From: Paracoccaceae bacterium
GTDB taxonomy: Bacteria > Pseudomonadota > Alphaproteobacteria > Rhodobacterales > Rhodobacteraceae
Reading direction: 5' to 3'
DNA: 6,925 nucleotides
Assembly (NCBI GenBank): GCA_023260935.1
Contig: JALQTL010000081.1
Span: 1 to 6,925, forward strand
This document shows, piece after piece, positions 1 to 6,823 of this stretch. A program made the translations under genes and the position numbers. Position 1 is the first letter of the stretch, and each line of letters begins with the position of its first letter. The notes under the pieces were generated by a model. That model saw nothing but the letters and a program-made list of their open reading frames with translations. It did not search any database and was not told where the DNA came from.

Positions 1-143
1 GCGCCACCGTCACGTACGAGCTTCCGGTTGACAAGATCAGCCGCTTGAATGCCGTTAGTGCCCTCATAGATGGGGGTAATTCGTACATCGCGGAAAAACT
101 GCGCGGCACCGGTTTCCTCGACGTAACCCATACCGCCGTGGAT
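1..143 (-). pseudogene. acyl-CoA dehydrogenase, C-terminal fragment cut at a junction
   Basis: Read on the minus strand from about 143 down to 3, the sequence encodes roughly 47 residues typical of the C-terminal domain of FAD-dependent acyl-CoA dehydrogenases. They begin IHGGMGYVEETGAAQFFRD, continue with a short VRIT-type linker, then PIYEGTNGIQAADLVNRKL and a tail ending RDGG. The HGGMGY/EETG and IYEGTNGIQ motifs are hallmarks of the family. The glutamate of YEGT (codon at 63-65) aligns with the catalytic base of medium-chain enzymes, which abstracts the alpha proton of the acyl-CoA. The variant resembles the long acyl-CoA dehydrogenases such as the DmdC-like group, but substrate cannot be told from this piece. 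Upstream of the HGGMG motif (plus strand above about 149) the minus frame stays open but no longer resembles the family, so the gene is broken there. Its 3' end runs off the window. By hand count about 60% of its codons end in G or C, against about 74% in the adjoining fdsA codons. Confidence 0.85.
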
Positions 144-152
144 GGCACCTTC
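138..152. other. inverted junction between two gene fragments
   Basis: Minus-strand acyl-CoA dehydrogenase similarity ends and plus-strand formate dehydrogenase alpha similarity begins within this interval. The shared bases GATGGCACC (141-149) can be read as Ala-Ile with one flanking residue on the minus strand, or as Asp-Gly-Thr on the plus strand, so the exact breakpoint is ambiguous over about 9 bp. The two fragments point away from each other and both lack their N-terminal parts. This is the geometry of an inversion breakpoint or of an inverted chimera made during amplification or assembly. No transposase, terminal inverted repeat or target duplication is visible at the join. Confidence 0.75.
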
Positions 153-1088
153 AAGGGGCTTTATTGCCAGGGCGAAGACATCCTGCAATCGGACCCCGAT
201 ACGAAGCATGTAGCGGCGGGGCTTGCGGGCATGGAATGCGTGATCGTCCACGACCTGTTCCTGAATGAAACCGCGAACTATGCCCATGTCTTCCTGCCGG
301 GGTCGACCTTCCTTGAAAAGAACGGCACCTTCACCAATGCTGAACGCCGCATCAACCGGGTGCGCAAGGTGATGGCGCCGCGCAACGGCTTTGAGGACTG
401 GGAAGTGACCCAGATGCTGGCCAATGCCATGGGGGCGGGCTGGGCCTATACCCATCCGTCGCAGATCATGGCCGAAATTGCGCTGACCACCCCCTCTTTC
501 GCCAATGTCACCTATGACCTGCTGGAGGAAAAGGGTTCGGTCCAATGGCCCTGCAACGAAAAGGCGCCTGAAGGCACGCCGCTTATGCATGTGGATGGCT
601 TCGTGCGCGGCAAGGGGCGGTTCATCGTCACCGAATATGTGGCCACCGATGAAAAGACCGGGCCGCGCTTCCCGCTGCTGCTGACCACGGGGCGGATCCT
701 GTCGCAATACAACGTGGGCGCGCAGACAAGGCGCACGGCCAATGTTGTCTGGCATGATCAGGACGTGCTGGAAGTTCACCCTCATGATGCCGAAAACCGC
801 GGCATCAAGGATGGTGATTGGGTGCGTCTGGCTTCTCGGTCCGGGGAAACCACCCTGCGCGCCAAGGTGACGGACCGCGTGTCGCCCGGCGTGGTCTATA
901 CCACCTTCCACCACCCTGACACGCAGGCCAATGTCATCACCACCGATTTTTCGGACTGGGCCACGAACTGCCCGGAATACAAGGTGACAGCGGTACAGGT
1001 CAGCCCGTCGAACGGGCCTTCGGAATGGCAGGAAGATTATGCCGCACAGGCCGCGCAGTCGCGGCGAATCCTGCCGGCGGCGGAGTAG
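144..1088 (+). CDS. fdsA: NAD-dependent formate dehydrogenase, alpha subunit (FdsA/FdhA), C-terminal part only
   Basis: This is the last ~313 residues of the molybdenum bis-MGD subunit that oxidises formate to CO2 in the cytoplasm. Electrons pass through iron-sulfur clusters to the FdsB/FdsG diaphorase and NAD+. Recognisable stretches are GLYCQGEDILQSDPDTKHV just after the join, then DLFLNETANYAHVFLPGS, KNGTFTNAERRINRVRK (about 320-370), and the molybdopterin-dinucleotide-binding domain (about 669-1010), which opens FPLLLTTGR and contains HHPDTQANV and TNCPEYK. Full-length FdsA is about 950 residues, so the N-terminal [2Fe-2S]/[4Fe-4S] domains and the active-site Cys-His pair are not in this window. 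The plus frame stays open to position 1 with a TTG at 45, but residues before about 141 belong to the reverse-strand fragment and do not look like FdsA; they should not be taken as its N-terminus. TAG stop at 1086-1088, followed after 5 nt by fdhD. Identity is supported by the fdhD-fdsD neighbours. Confidence 0.9.
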   Translation, partial: GTFKGLYCQGEDILQSDPDTKHVAAGLAGMECVIVHDLFLNETANYAHVFLPGSTFLEKNGTFTNAERRINRVRKVMAPRNGFEDWEVTQMLANAMGAGWAYTHPSQIMAEIALTTPSFANVTYDLLEEKGSVQWPCNEKAPEGTPLMHVDGFVRGKGRFIVTEYVATDEKTGPRFPLLLTTGRILSQYNVGAQTRRTANVVWHDQDVLEVHPHDAENRGIKDGDWVRLASRSGETTLRAKVTDRVSPGVVYTTFHHPDTQANVITTDFSDWATNCPEYKVTAVQVSPSNGPSEWQEDYAAQAAQSRRILPAAE

Positions 1089-1093
1089 GCGTG

Positions 1094-1918
1094 ATGGACC
1101 CGCGCCCGCTTTCCCGCGGCCTGCCCGGACTGGCGGTTCAGCCGGAAGGCCCGCGCGCGATCACACGAAACCTGCCCGAGGAGGTGCCGGTGGCCATCGT
1201 CTTTGATGGCAGCACGCAGGCGGTGATGATGGCCACCCCGGCCGACATTACCGATTTCGCCCTTGGCTTCGCGCTGAGCGAAGGGATCATCGACAGCCCG
1301 GATGAAATCGAGGATGCCGAAGCTCTGGAACATGGCGAAGGCATCGAGGCGCGGCTGTGGCTGCGGGCAGACCGGTCCGAAGCACTGAAGGCGCGGCGGC
1401 GGATGATGACCGGCCCCGTGGGATGCGGTCTTTGTGGCATCGACAGCCTTGAACAGGCACTGCGCCCCCTTCCCCGGATGGCGGCCAAGGGGCCGGTTCT
1501 GGCGCAGGCAGATGTGGCAACCGCGACCGATGCGCTTTCGCGCCTGCAACCTTTGCACAGCCAGACCCGAGCGACCCATGCGGCCGGCTTTCTGATGGCG
1601 GGAAAGGGCATCGTGATGGTGCGCGAAGATGTGGGCAGGCACAATGCGCTGGACAAGCTGATTGGCGGCCTTGCCCGGGCAGGCATCGCCCCTTCGACCG
1701 GCGCCTTCGTGATGACCAGCCGGATTTCGGTGGATCTGGTGCAGAAATGCGCCCAGGCCGGTTGCCCGGTTCTGATTGCCGTAGCCGCCCCCACGGCCGC
1801 AGCGCTTCGCCATGCCGATGCGGCTGGCATCACCCTTGCGGCCTTTGCCCGTGGCGGGGCCTTTGACCTTTACTCGCACCCCCTGCGCATAGATACCGGA
1901 GCCTCCCATGTCGCCTGA
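1094..1918 (+). CDS. fdhD: formate dehydrogenase accessory sulfurtransferase FdhD (FdsC)
   Basis: This is a 274-residue protein of the FdhD family. These proteins take sulfur from a cysteine desulfurase of the IscS type and insert it into the bis-MGD cofactor of formate dehydrogenase, without which the enzyme is inactive; FdsC of Rhodobacter capsulatus is the homologue in fds operons. Visible signatures are the CxxC motif in GCGLCG (Cys111 and Cys114), REDVGRHNALDK at about 177-188, SRISVDLVQK at about 209-218, and the C-terminal block with AAPT and FARGGAFDLY (about 231-260). The ATG at 1094 is chosen because GGAG at 1082-1085 lies 8 nt upstream and it follows the fdsA stop by 5 nt. A GTG at 1091 is possible. 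A longer frame from 1025 would overlap the end of fdsA and adds residues with no family character. The 3' end overlaps fdsD by 11 nt, implying translational coupling. Confidence 0.95.
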   Translation: MDPRPLSRGLPGLAVQPEGPRAITRNLPEEVPVAIVFDGSTQAVMMATPADITDFALGFALSEGIIDSPDEIEDAEALEHGEGIEARLWLRADRSEALKARRRMMTGPVGCGLCGIDSLEQALRPLPRMAAKGPVLAQADVATATDALSRLQPLHSQTRATHAAGFLMAGKGIVMVREDVGRHNALDKLIGGLARAGIAPSTGAFVMTSRISVDLVQKCAQAGCPVLIAVAAPTAAALRHADAAGITLAAFARGGAFDLYSHPLRIDTGASHVA

Positions 1919-2111
1919 AAAGCTGGTCTACATGGCAAACCAGATCGCCACCTTCTTCAAGACCCAGCCGGGAAACGAAGCCGCCGAAAAGGTGGCCGGC
2001 CACCTGCGTGATTTCTGGGAACCGCGTATGCGCGAACAGCTTTTGGCGTATATCAAGGCTGGCGGGACCGGGCTTGATGCCATCGTGCTGGAAAGCGCCC
2101 GCAAGCTTTAA
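1908..2111 (+). CDS. fdsD: NAD-dependent formate dehydrogenase, delta subunit FdsD
   Basis: This is a 67-residue soluble protein of the FdsD family (formate dehydrogenase delta subunit), which is found with fdsGBAC-type operons. It is thought to be needed for assembly or stability of the Mo-containing complex and has no known catalytic residues. Features seen are the MSPEKLVYMANQIATFF opening, the central HLRDFWEPRMREQLLAYI stretch, and the GLDAIVLESARKL ending. The WEPRMR core is what I associate with this family. The start ATG lies inside the last codons of fdhD, with GGAG at 1898-1901 spaced 6 nt upstream. TAA at 2109-2111. The following gene begins 89 nt later, so fdsD is probably the last gene of the fds operon proper, although I see no strong terminator after it. 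Confidence 0.93.
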   Translation: MSPEKLVYMANQIATFFKTQPGNEAAEKVAGHLRDFWEPRMREQLLAYIKAGGTGLDAIVLESARKL

Positions 2112-2200
2112 CGCACGTTCCCCGATTGCAGCACGGGTCGGCCGGCACTAGGGTCTGCCAGACCGTCGCCCCGGCGAGCCGTGCCGCAAGGAAAACCCCG

Positions 2201-3463
2201 ATGATGACCGATCCCGCCGCGTTCTTGCGCCACTTGTTCGACCGCGCGGTCGAGGTGGCCGATCCGATGCGCTCGCTGGCCCGGCACCTGCCGCCCAAGC
2301 CAGCCGGTCGGGTGATTGTGGTGGGCGCCGGAAAGGCCAGTGCGCGCATGGCCGAGGCGGTAGAGGCGGTCTGGGGCCCCTGCGAAGGGCTGGTGATCAC
2401 CCGTTACGGCTATGGCCGGCCCTGCAAGGGGATCGAGATTGTCGAAGCATCGCACCCGGTGCCCGATGCGGCGGGGGCCGATGCGACGGCGCGGATGCTG
2501 GCGCTGTTGCAGGGGTTGGGCGAGGATGATTTCGTTCTGGCCCTGATCTCGGGCGGGGCATCGGCGCTGCTGGTGGCGCCGGTCGACGGGGTGTCGCTGG
2601 ACGAAAAGAAGGCGGTGAACGCGGCCCTTCTGGCGTCCGGCGCGCCGATTGACCGGATGAATACGGTGCGCAAGCACCTGAGCCGGGTCAAGGGCGGGCA
2701 ACTGGCGGCCGCGGCCCATCCGGCGCGCATGCTGTGCCTGATGATTTCCGATGTGCCGGGGGATGATCCGGCCTTCATCGGATCGGGCCCGACAGTGGCC
2801 GATGCCTCGACCCCGGCCGATGCGCGGGCGGTGCTGACCCGTTGGTCCGTGGCCGTGCCTGACAGTGTGCAGGTCGCCCTTCAGGGCAGCTCGGGTGTGA
2901 TTGCGCCGGGTGATCTGCGCCTGTCGCGGGTGGAAAACGTGATCTACGCCGCGCCTGCGCAATCGCTGGCGGCAGCAGCAGAGGCCGCGGGCGATCTGGA
3001 TGTGCGCATTCTGGGCGACGCGCTGGAAGGCGAGGCCCGAGATGTGGCCGTAGAACAGGCACGGCTGGCGCTGGATATTGCCGAAAGCCTCTGCCCCGGC
3101 GACCGGGCGGTTCTGCTGCTGTCGGGCGGGGAATTGACCGTGACGCGGCGCGGCGATGGCATCGGCGGGCCGAATGCCGAATTCTGCCTGTCCCTGGCCC
3201 TGGCGCTGAAAGGGCATCCGCGCATTCATGCCCTTGCCTGTGATACCGACGGGGTCGATGGCGCGGCCGAGGTGGCAGGCGCCATCATCGGGCCCGACAC
3301 CCTGCCCCGCGCCAAAGCCGCCGGATGGGACGGGGCAGAGGCTCTTGACCGCAATGATGCGCACAGCTTCTTTGGCGCCATCGACGCCCAGGTCGTGCCC
3401 GGCCCGACGCTAACCAATGTCAACGATTTCCGCGCCCTGCTGATCCTGCCGCCCGAAGGCTGA
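2201..3463 (+). CDS. gckA: glycerate 2-kinase (type-2 / MOFRL family; often annotated TtuD hydroxypyruvate reductase)
   Basis: This is a 420-residue cytoplasmic enzyme of the DUF4147/MOFRL glycerate kinase family, which phosphorylates D-glycerate with ATP to 2-phosphoglycerate. It links the serine cycle, glycolate/glyoxylate or tartrate metabolism to lower glycolysis. Motifs in order: VGAGKAS (41-47), SGGASALL (117-124), NTVRKHLSRVKGGQLA (154-169) carrying the conserved lysine, ISDVPGDDP with IGSGPT (182-198), then the C-terminal MOFRL domain with SGGELTVT (308-315), GGPNAEFCLSLAL (322-334), DTDGVDG (348-354) and TNVND (405-409). Length is normal for the family. The ATG at 2201 is preceded by AAGGA at 2188-2192, 8 nt away; ATG 2204 is an alternative, while the in-frame TTG upstream at 2126 lacks family-like sequence. 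Homologues are sometimes called hydroxypyruvate reductase (ttuD), but the domains are those of the kinase. It may be co-transcribed from the fds operon across the 89-nt gap, or have its own promoter. Confidence 0.92.
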   Translation: MMTDPAAFLRHLFDRAVEVADPMRSLARHLPPKPAGRVIVVGAGKASARMAEAVEAVWGPCEGLVITRYGYGRPCKGIEIVEASHPVPDAAGADATARMLALLQGLGEDDFVLALISGGASALLVAPVDGVSLDEKKAVNAALLASGAPIDRMNTVRKHLSRVKGGQLAAAAHPARMLCLMISDVPGDDPAFIGSGPTVADASTPADARAVLTRWSVAVPDSVQVALQGSSGVIAPGDLRLSRVENVIYAAPAQSLAAAAEAAGDLDVRILGDALEGEARDVAVEQARLALDIAESLCPGDRAVLLLSGGELTVTRRGDGIGGPNAEFCLSLALALKGHPRIHALACDTDGVDGAAEVAGAIIGPDTLPRAKAAGWDGAEALDRNDAHSFFGAIDAQVVPGPTLTNVNDFRALLILPPEG

Positions 3464-3545
3464 AAGCGCGGCCAGGGGGCCACATGACCCAGATCAAGGC
3501 GCACACATTCCCGATCACGCATTTATCGCCAAGGGAGGACGCGTC

Positions 3546-4613
3546 ATGGACATAACCCCGCTTCTGGATGCATTCAGCGAACCCGTGCTTAGCGCGTTCT
3601 TCGGTCTTATCACCGGTGCGATCTTCGGGATCGCGGCGCAAAGGTCTTCATTCTGCCTGCGGGCGGCGGCGGTGGAATTTGCCCGCGGGCATCTGGGGGA
3701 AAAGGTAGCCGTTTGGCTGCTGACCTTTTCAACCGCCGTGATGTGGGTGCAGGGGGCGCAGGCACTGGGTCTGTTTCGTTCGTCGGATGCGCGGATGATG
3801 GCGGTCACGGGGTCATGGTCCGGGGCCATCATCGGCGGGTTGATGTTCGGGGCGGGCATGGTCTTGGCGCGCGGCTGTTCAGGGCGCCTTCTGGTGCTGG
3901 CGGCCACGGGCAACCTGCGGTCGGTCGTCTCGGGGTTGATCTTTGCGGTCGTGGCGCAAATGGCGCTGCATGGCTGGCTTGCCCCTGTGCGCAGCTATCT
4001 GGCGGGGCTTTGGGTCACGCCGGGGGGGCAGAATGTCGATCTGCTGGCGGCGCTTTCCTTGCCGCAGGGCGCGGGGCTTGCCATCGGCGCGGGCTTTGCC
4101 ACGCTGGCGCTGATCCTGTCGGCGCGTCACCGGATCGGCTGGCCGCGGCTGGTCTTTGCTTCCGGCGTGGGGTTTTCGGTGGCGGTGGGATGGGTGCTGA
4201 CCTTCACACTCAGCCAGGTGGCGTTCGATCCGGTTTCCGTCACTTCGGCCACCTTTTCCGGCCCTTCGGCCAGCACGCTGATGTTCTTTCTGACCGAAAA
4301 CCCGGTGCTGGATTTCGACATCGGGCTGGTGCCCGGGGTGTTTCTTGGCGCGTTTCTGGCTGCCGCGGTGAACCGGGAATTCCGCTTCCAAGGCTTTGAC
4401 GGCGAAAGCCAGATGCGGCGGTCGATGTCTGGTGCCGTGCTGATGGGCTTTGGCGCCATGCTGGCGGGGGGCTGCGCCATTGGTGCAGGCGTGACTGGCG
4501 GATCGGTTTTTGCGGGCACGGCCTGGCTGGCGCTGTTTTGCATGTGGCTGGGCGCCATGGCCACGGATTTCGTTCTAGATCAACGCGGCCAGCGCGCAGG
4601 CCTGCTGGCATAA
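3546..4613 (+). CDS. YeeE/YedE-family (TsuA-like) thiosulfate or sulfur-compound transporter
   Basis: This is a 355-residue, very hydrophobic inner-membrane protein with about nine or ten predicted membrane spans by eye, belonging to the Sulf_transp (YeeE/YedE) family. The characterised member TsuA imports thiosulfate through a pore lined by conserved cysteines. Matching cysteines are visible in RSSFCLRAA (Cys37), ARGCSGR (Cys111) and AGGCAIGAG (Cys310), with an additional Cys332. The two-fold arrangement, with GxxxxRSSFC and ARGCSGR early and AGGCAIGAG late, is that of the full-length fused form and not the half-size pair. The ATG at 3546 has an excellent ribosome binding site, AGGGAGG at 3532-3538, spaced 7 nt. 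It lies 82 nt after the glycerate kinase in the same direction and converges on priA. No TusA/YeeD-like partner is next to it here, so substrate (thiosulfate, sulfite-level sulfur or selenium compounds) is inferred from family only. Confidence 0.9.
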   Translation: MDITPLLDAFSEPVLSAFFGLITGAIFGIAAQRSSFCLRAAAVEFARGHLGEKVAVWLLTFSTAVMWVQGAQALGLFRSSDARMMAVTGSWSGAIIGGLMFGAGMVLARGCSGRLLVLAATGNLRSVVSGLIFAVVAQMALHGWLAPVRSYLAGLWVTPGGQNVDLLAALSLPQGAGLAIGAGFATLALILSARHRIGWPRLVFASGVGFSVAVGWVLTFTLSQVAFDPVSVTSATFSGPSASTLMFFLTENPVLDFDIGLVPGVFLGAFLAAAVNREFRFQGFDGESQMRRSMSGAVLMGFGAMLAGGCAIGAGVTGGSVFAGTAWLALFCMWLGAMATDFVLDQRGQRAGLLA

Positions 4614-4626
4614 TGGCCAGACAGGC
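4600..4626. terminator. bidirectional hairpin between convergent genes
   Basis: GCCTGCTGGC (4600-4609) can pair with GCCAG (4616-4620) plus CAGGC (4622-4626), giving a 10-bp GC-rich stem with one bulged A at 4621 and a 6-nt loop ATAATG. The yeeE-family stop codon TAA (4611-4613) sits in the loop, and the stem begins 7 nt past the priA TAG. Position between two convergent genes suggests transcription termination for both strands. Neither side has a clear run of T after the stem, so it is not a textbook rho-independent terminator; it may instead protect 3' ends from exonucleases. Confidence 0.45.
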
Positions 4627-4633
4627 GGGGTGG

Positions 4634-6823
4634 CTAGAAAAAGCTTTGCGGGTCAATGTCGATGGCCAGCCGCACTTGTGCAGGCAGGCGCAGCTGCCCC
4701 ACCCAAGCCGCCAGCGCCGGCTGCAGCGCCACGCCGCGATCGGCCTTGACCAATAACCGCACGCGGTGGCGCCCCCGAATGCGCGCAATGGGTGCGGGCG
4801 CAGGCCCGAAAACCTGCGCGCCCACGCGCAGCAAAGGGCCCGTGCGCCGGGCCAGTTCCTGGCCCAGATCAAAGGCCGCTTGCGGGTTTGGGGCGGAAAT
4901 GATGATACCGGCCATACGCCCATAGGGCGGCACGCCGGCCTGCTGGCGCAGCGCGGCCTCGGCCTGCCAAAACCCCTGCTCGTCACCACCCAAAATGGCG
5001 CGGATCACCGGGTGTTCGGGCTGATAGGTTTGCAACATGGCCACGCCTGCGCGTTCGGCCCGGCCTGCGCGGCCCGCCACCTGGCGCATCAGCTGAAAGG
5101 TGCGTTCCGCGGCGCGCAAATCTGATCCTTGCAGCCCCAGATCGGCATCGATCACCCCCACCAGCGTAAGGCGGGGAAAATTATGCCCCTTGGCCACCAG
5201 CTGGGTGCCAATGATGATATCGGCCTCGCCCGCAGCGATGGCGGCAATCTGCGCCTTGAGCGCGCGCGCACTGCCAAACATATCCGAGCTAAGCGTGGCA
5301 ATACGCGCATGCGGGAAAAGTGCGGCCGCCTCTTCGCCCAGCCGCTCGACCCCTGGGCCAACAGCGGCCAATCGCCCCTCGACATGGCAGGCGGGGCAGG
5401 CATCGGGCATGGGTTTGGTTTCGCCGCATTGGTGGCACAGGAGGCGTTTCAAAAACCGGTGCTCGACCATCCGCGCATCGCAGTGATCGCAGCCAATCTG
5501 GTGGCCACAGGCCCGGCACAGCGTGACCGGCGCATAGCCACGGCGATTGATGAACAAAAGCGCCTGTTCCCCCGCCGCAATACGCGCGTTTACCGCCCCC
5601 TGCAGCGGCGCCGAAATCCAGCGCTGCGCCGGCAAGGTTTCGGCGCGCATATCGATGGCCTGCATCTGGGGCAGCACACTGGCGCCAAAGCGGTTGGCCA
5701 AGACCAGCTTTTGGTATTTGCCCGCCTCGGCATTGGCCCAAGTTTCCAAACTGGGCGTGGCCGAGGCCAGCACCACCCGCGCGCCGCAAATACTGGCGCG
5801 CAGCACCGCCATATCGCGGGCGTTATAAATCACGCCTTCCTCTTGCTTATACGAGGTGTCGTGTTCTTCATCCACCACAACCAGCCCCAGGTTTTGATAG
5901 GGTAAAAACAGCGCCGATCGGGCGCCCACCACCAGCCCCACACCGCCCTCGGCGGCCATGCGCCACACCCGGCGCCGTTCGGTCAGGGTGACGCCCGAAT
6001 GCCATTCGGCAGGGCGCGCGCCAAAGCGTGCCTCGACCCGGGTTAAAAATTCTTGCGTCAGCGCGATTTCAGGCAGCAAAACCAGCGCCTGGCGCCCCAT
6101 CCGCAGGCATTCGGCCACCGCCTCGAGATAGACCTCGGTTTTGCCCGAACCGGTGACACCATGCAAAAGCGTGGTGCCATAGCCCCCCGCGCGCAGCCCC
6201 GCCACCAGCAGCTGCGCGACCTCGTCTTGTGCCGCGGTCAGGGCGCGGGCGCCATGGCCCGGATCAAGCCGCTGAAAGGGCAGATCGCGTGGGCTGTCCT
6301 CTTCGCGCAGCGCGCCTTGAGCCACTAGCCCCTTGATCACGCTGCTGGTCACGCCCGCGCTGGCCGAAAGCTCGCCCATGGTAAAGGCCAAGCCGCCATA
6401 GTCTTCCAGCACTTGCAAAACGCGGGCGCGCGCCTCGGTCAGGCGGGCGGGGGGCTGAGCGCCCAAACGGTATATCTTGCGCATCGCGGGCGGATCACCC
6501 AAGCCCGGCGCGCGCGTGGCAAGCCGCAGCATTTGCGACAGGGGGGTTAGCGTATATTCGCCTGCCCGCGTCAGAAATTCTTGCAATTCTTCGCGCATCG
6601 GCGGCACATCAAGCAGTTTGTGCACCGCGCGTATCTTGGCCGGGTCGAACCGCCCCTCGCCCGGGCCCCACACCACGCCCAAAACCCGGCGTGGCCCCAG
6701 CGGCACCTGCACAAAGGCCCCCAGCATGCAGCCCCCCTCGGGCGCGCGGTAATCAAGCAGGCGGTCCAGCGGCTCGGCTGTCAGCACCGCCACCAATGCC
6801 CCTTGTTCAAAGAATGCGCTCAC
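4634..6823 (-). CDS. priA: primosomal replication restart helicase PriA (primosomal protein N')
   Basis: This is a 729-residue superfamily 2 3'-5' DNA helicase that recognises stalled or broken replication forks and reloads the replisome through the DnaB loading pathway. Domains in order: N-terminal 3'-DNA-end-binding domain (about 1-105), winged-helix region (about 125-180), helicase lobe 1 with Walker A GVTGSGKT (222-229), DEEH box (318-321) and SATPSLE (354-360), a zinc-binding insert with eight cysteines in four CxxC pairs (436/439, 445/448, 463/466, 476/479), lobe 2 with GTQLVAKGHNFP (539-550) and QVAGRAGR (581-588), then a C-terminal domain ending DPQSFF. All key residues are present and length is normal. 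The start is a GTG (6823-6821, reverse strand) giving MSAFFEQGALVAVL; no in-frame ATG precedes it and the Shine-Dalgarno is weak (a GGGG run). Divergent from the gene at the right edge. Confidence 0.97.
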   Translation of the reverse strand: MSAFFEQGALVAVLTAEPLDRLLDYRAPEGGCMLGAFVQVPLGPRRVLGVVWGPGEGRFDPAKIRAVHKLLDVPPMREELQEFLTRAGEYTLTPLSQMLRLATRAPGLGDPPAMRKIYRLGAQPPARLTEARARVLQVLEDYGGLAFTMGELSASAGVTSSVIKGLVAQGALREEDSPRDLPFQRLDPGHGARALTAAQDEVAQLLVAGLRAGGYGTTLLHGVTGSGKTEVYLEAVAECLRMGRQALVLLPEIALTQEFLTRVEARFGARPAEWHSGVTLTERRRVWRMAAEGGVGLVVGARSALFLPYQNLGLVVVDEEHDTSYKQEEGVIYNARDMAVLRASICGARVVLASATPSLETWANAEAGKYQKLVLANRFGASVLPQMQAIDMRAETLPAQRWISAPLQGAVNARIAAGEQALLFINRRGYAPVTLCRACGHQIGCDHCDARMVEHRFLKRLLCHQCGETKPMPDACPACHVEGRLAAVGPGVERLGEEAAALFPHARIATLSSDMFGSARALKAQIAAIAAGEADIIIGTQLVAKGHNFPRLTLVGVIDADLGLQGSDLRAAERTFQLMRQVAGRAGRAERAGVAMLQTYQPEHPVIRAILGGDEQGFWQAEAALRQQAGVPPYGRMAGIIISAPNPQAAFDLGQELARRTGPLLRVGAQVFGPAPAPIARIRGRHRVRLLVKADRGVALQPALAAWVGQLRLPAQVRLAIDIDPQSFF

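Noticed and set aside
1025..1093. Longer N-terminus for fdhD starting at 1025
   Set aside because: It would lie inside the end of fdsA and has no family similarity; the GGAG-spaced ATG at 1094 is better.
1037..1909. Open frames on the minus strand across fdhD
   Set aside because: They are complementary to a well-conserved FdhD coding sequence and have low-complexity, basic translations typical of high-GC antisense frames.
2108..3364. Long open frame (418 codons) antisense to the glycerate kinase
   Set aside because: It is a reverse-strand shadow of a GC-rich gene with all family motifs; the antisense protein is rich in Arg/His/Gly/Gln, has no recognisable domain and no credible ribosome binding site.
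4240..4989. Minus-strand frame running from priA into the transporter gene
   Set aside because: It is out of frame with priA and crosses the convergent boundary and hairpin; composition is Arg/Pro/Ala-rich shadow sequence.
5129..5905. 258-codon plus-strand frame inside priA
   Set aside because: It lies wholly opposite the helicase and zinc-binding motifs of PriA and its translation resembles no family I know.
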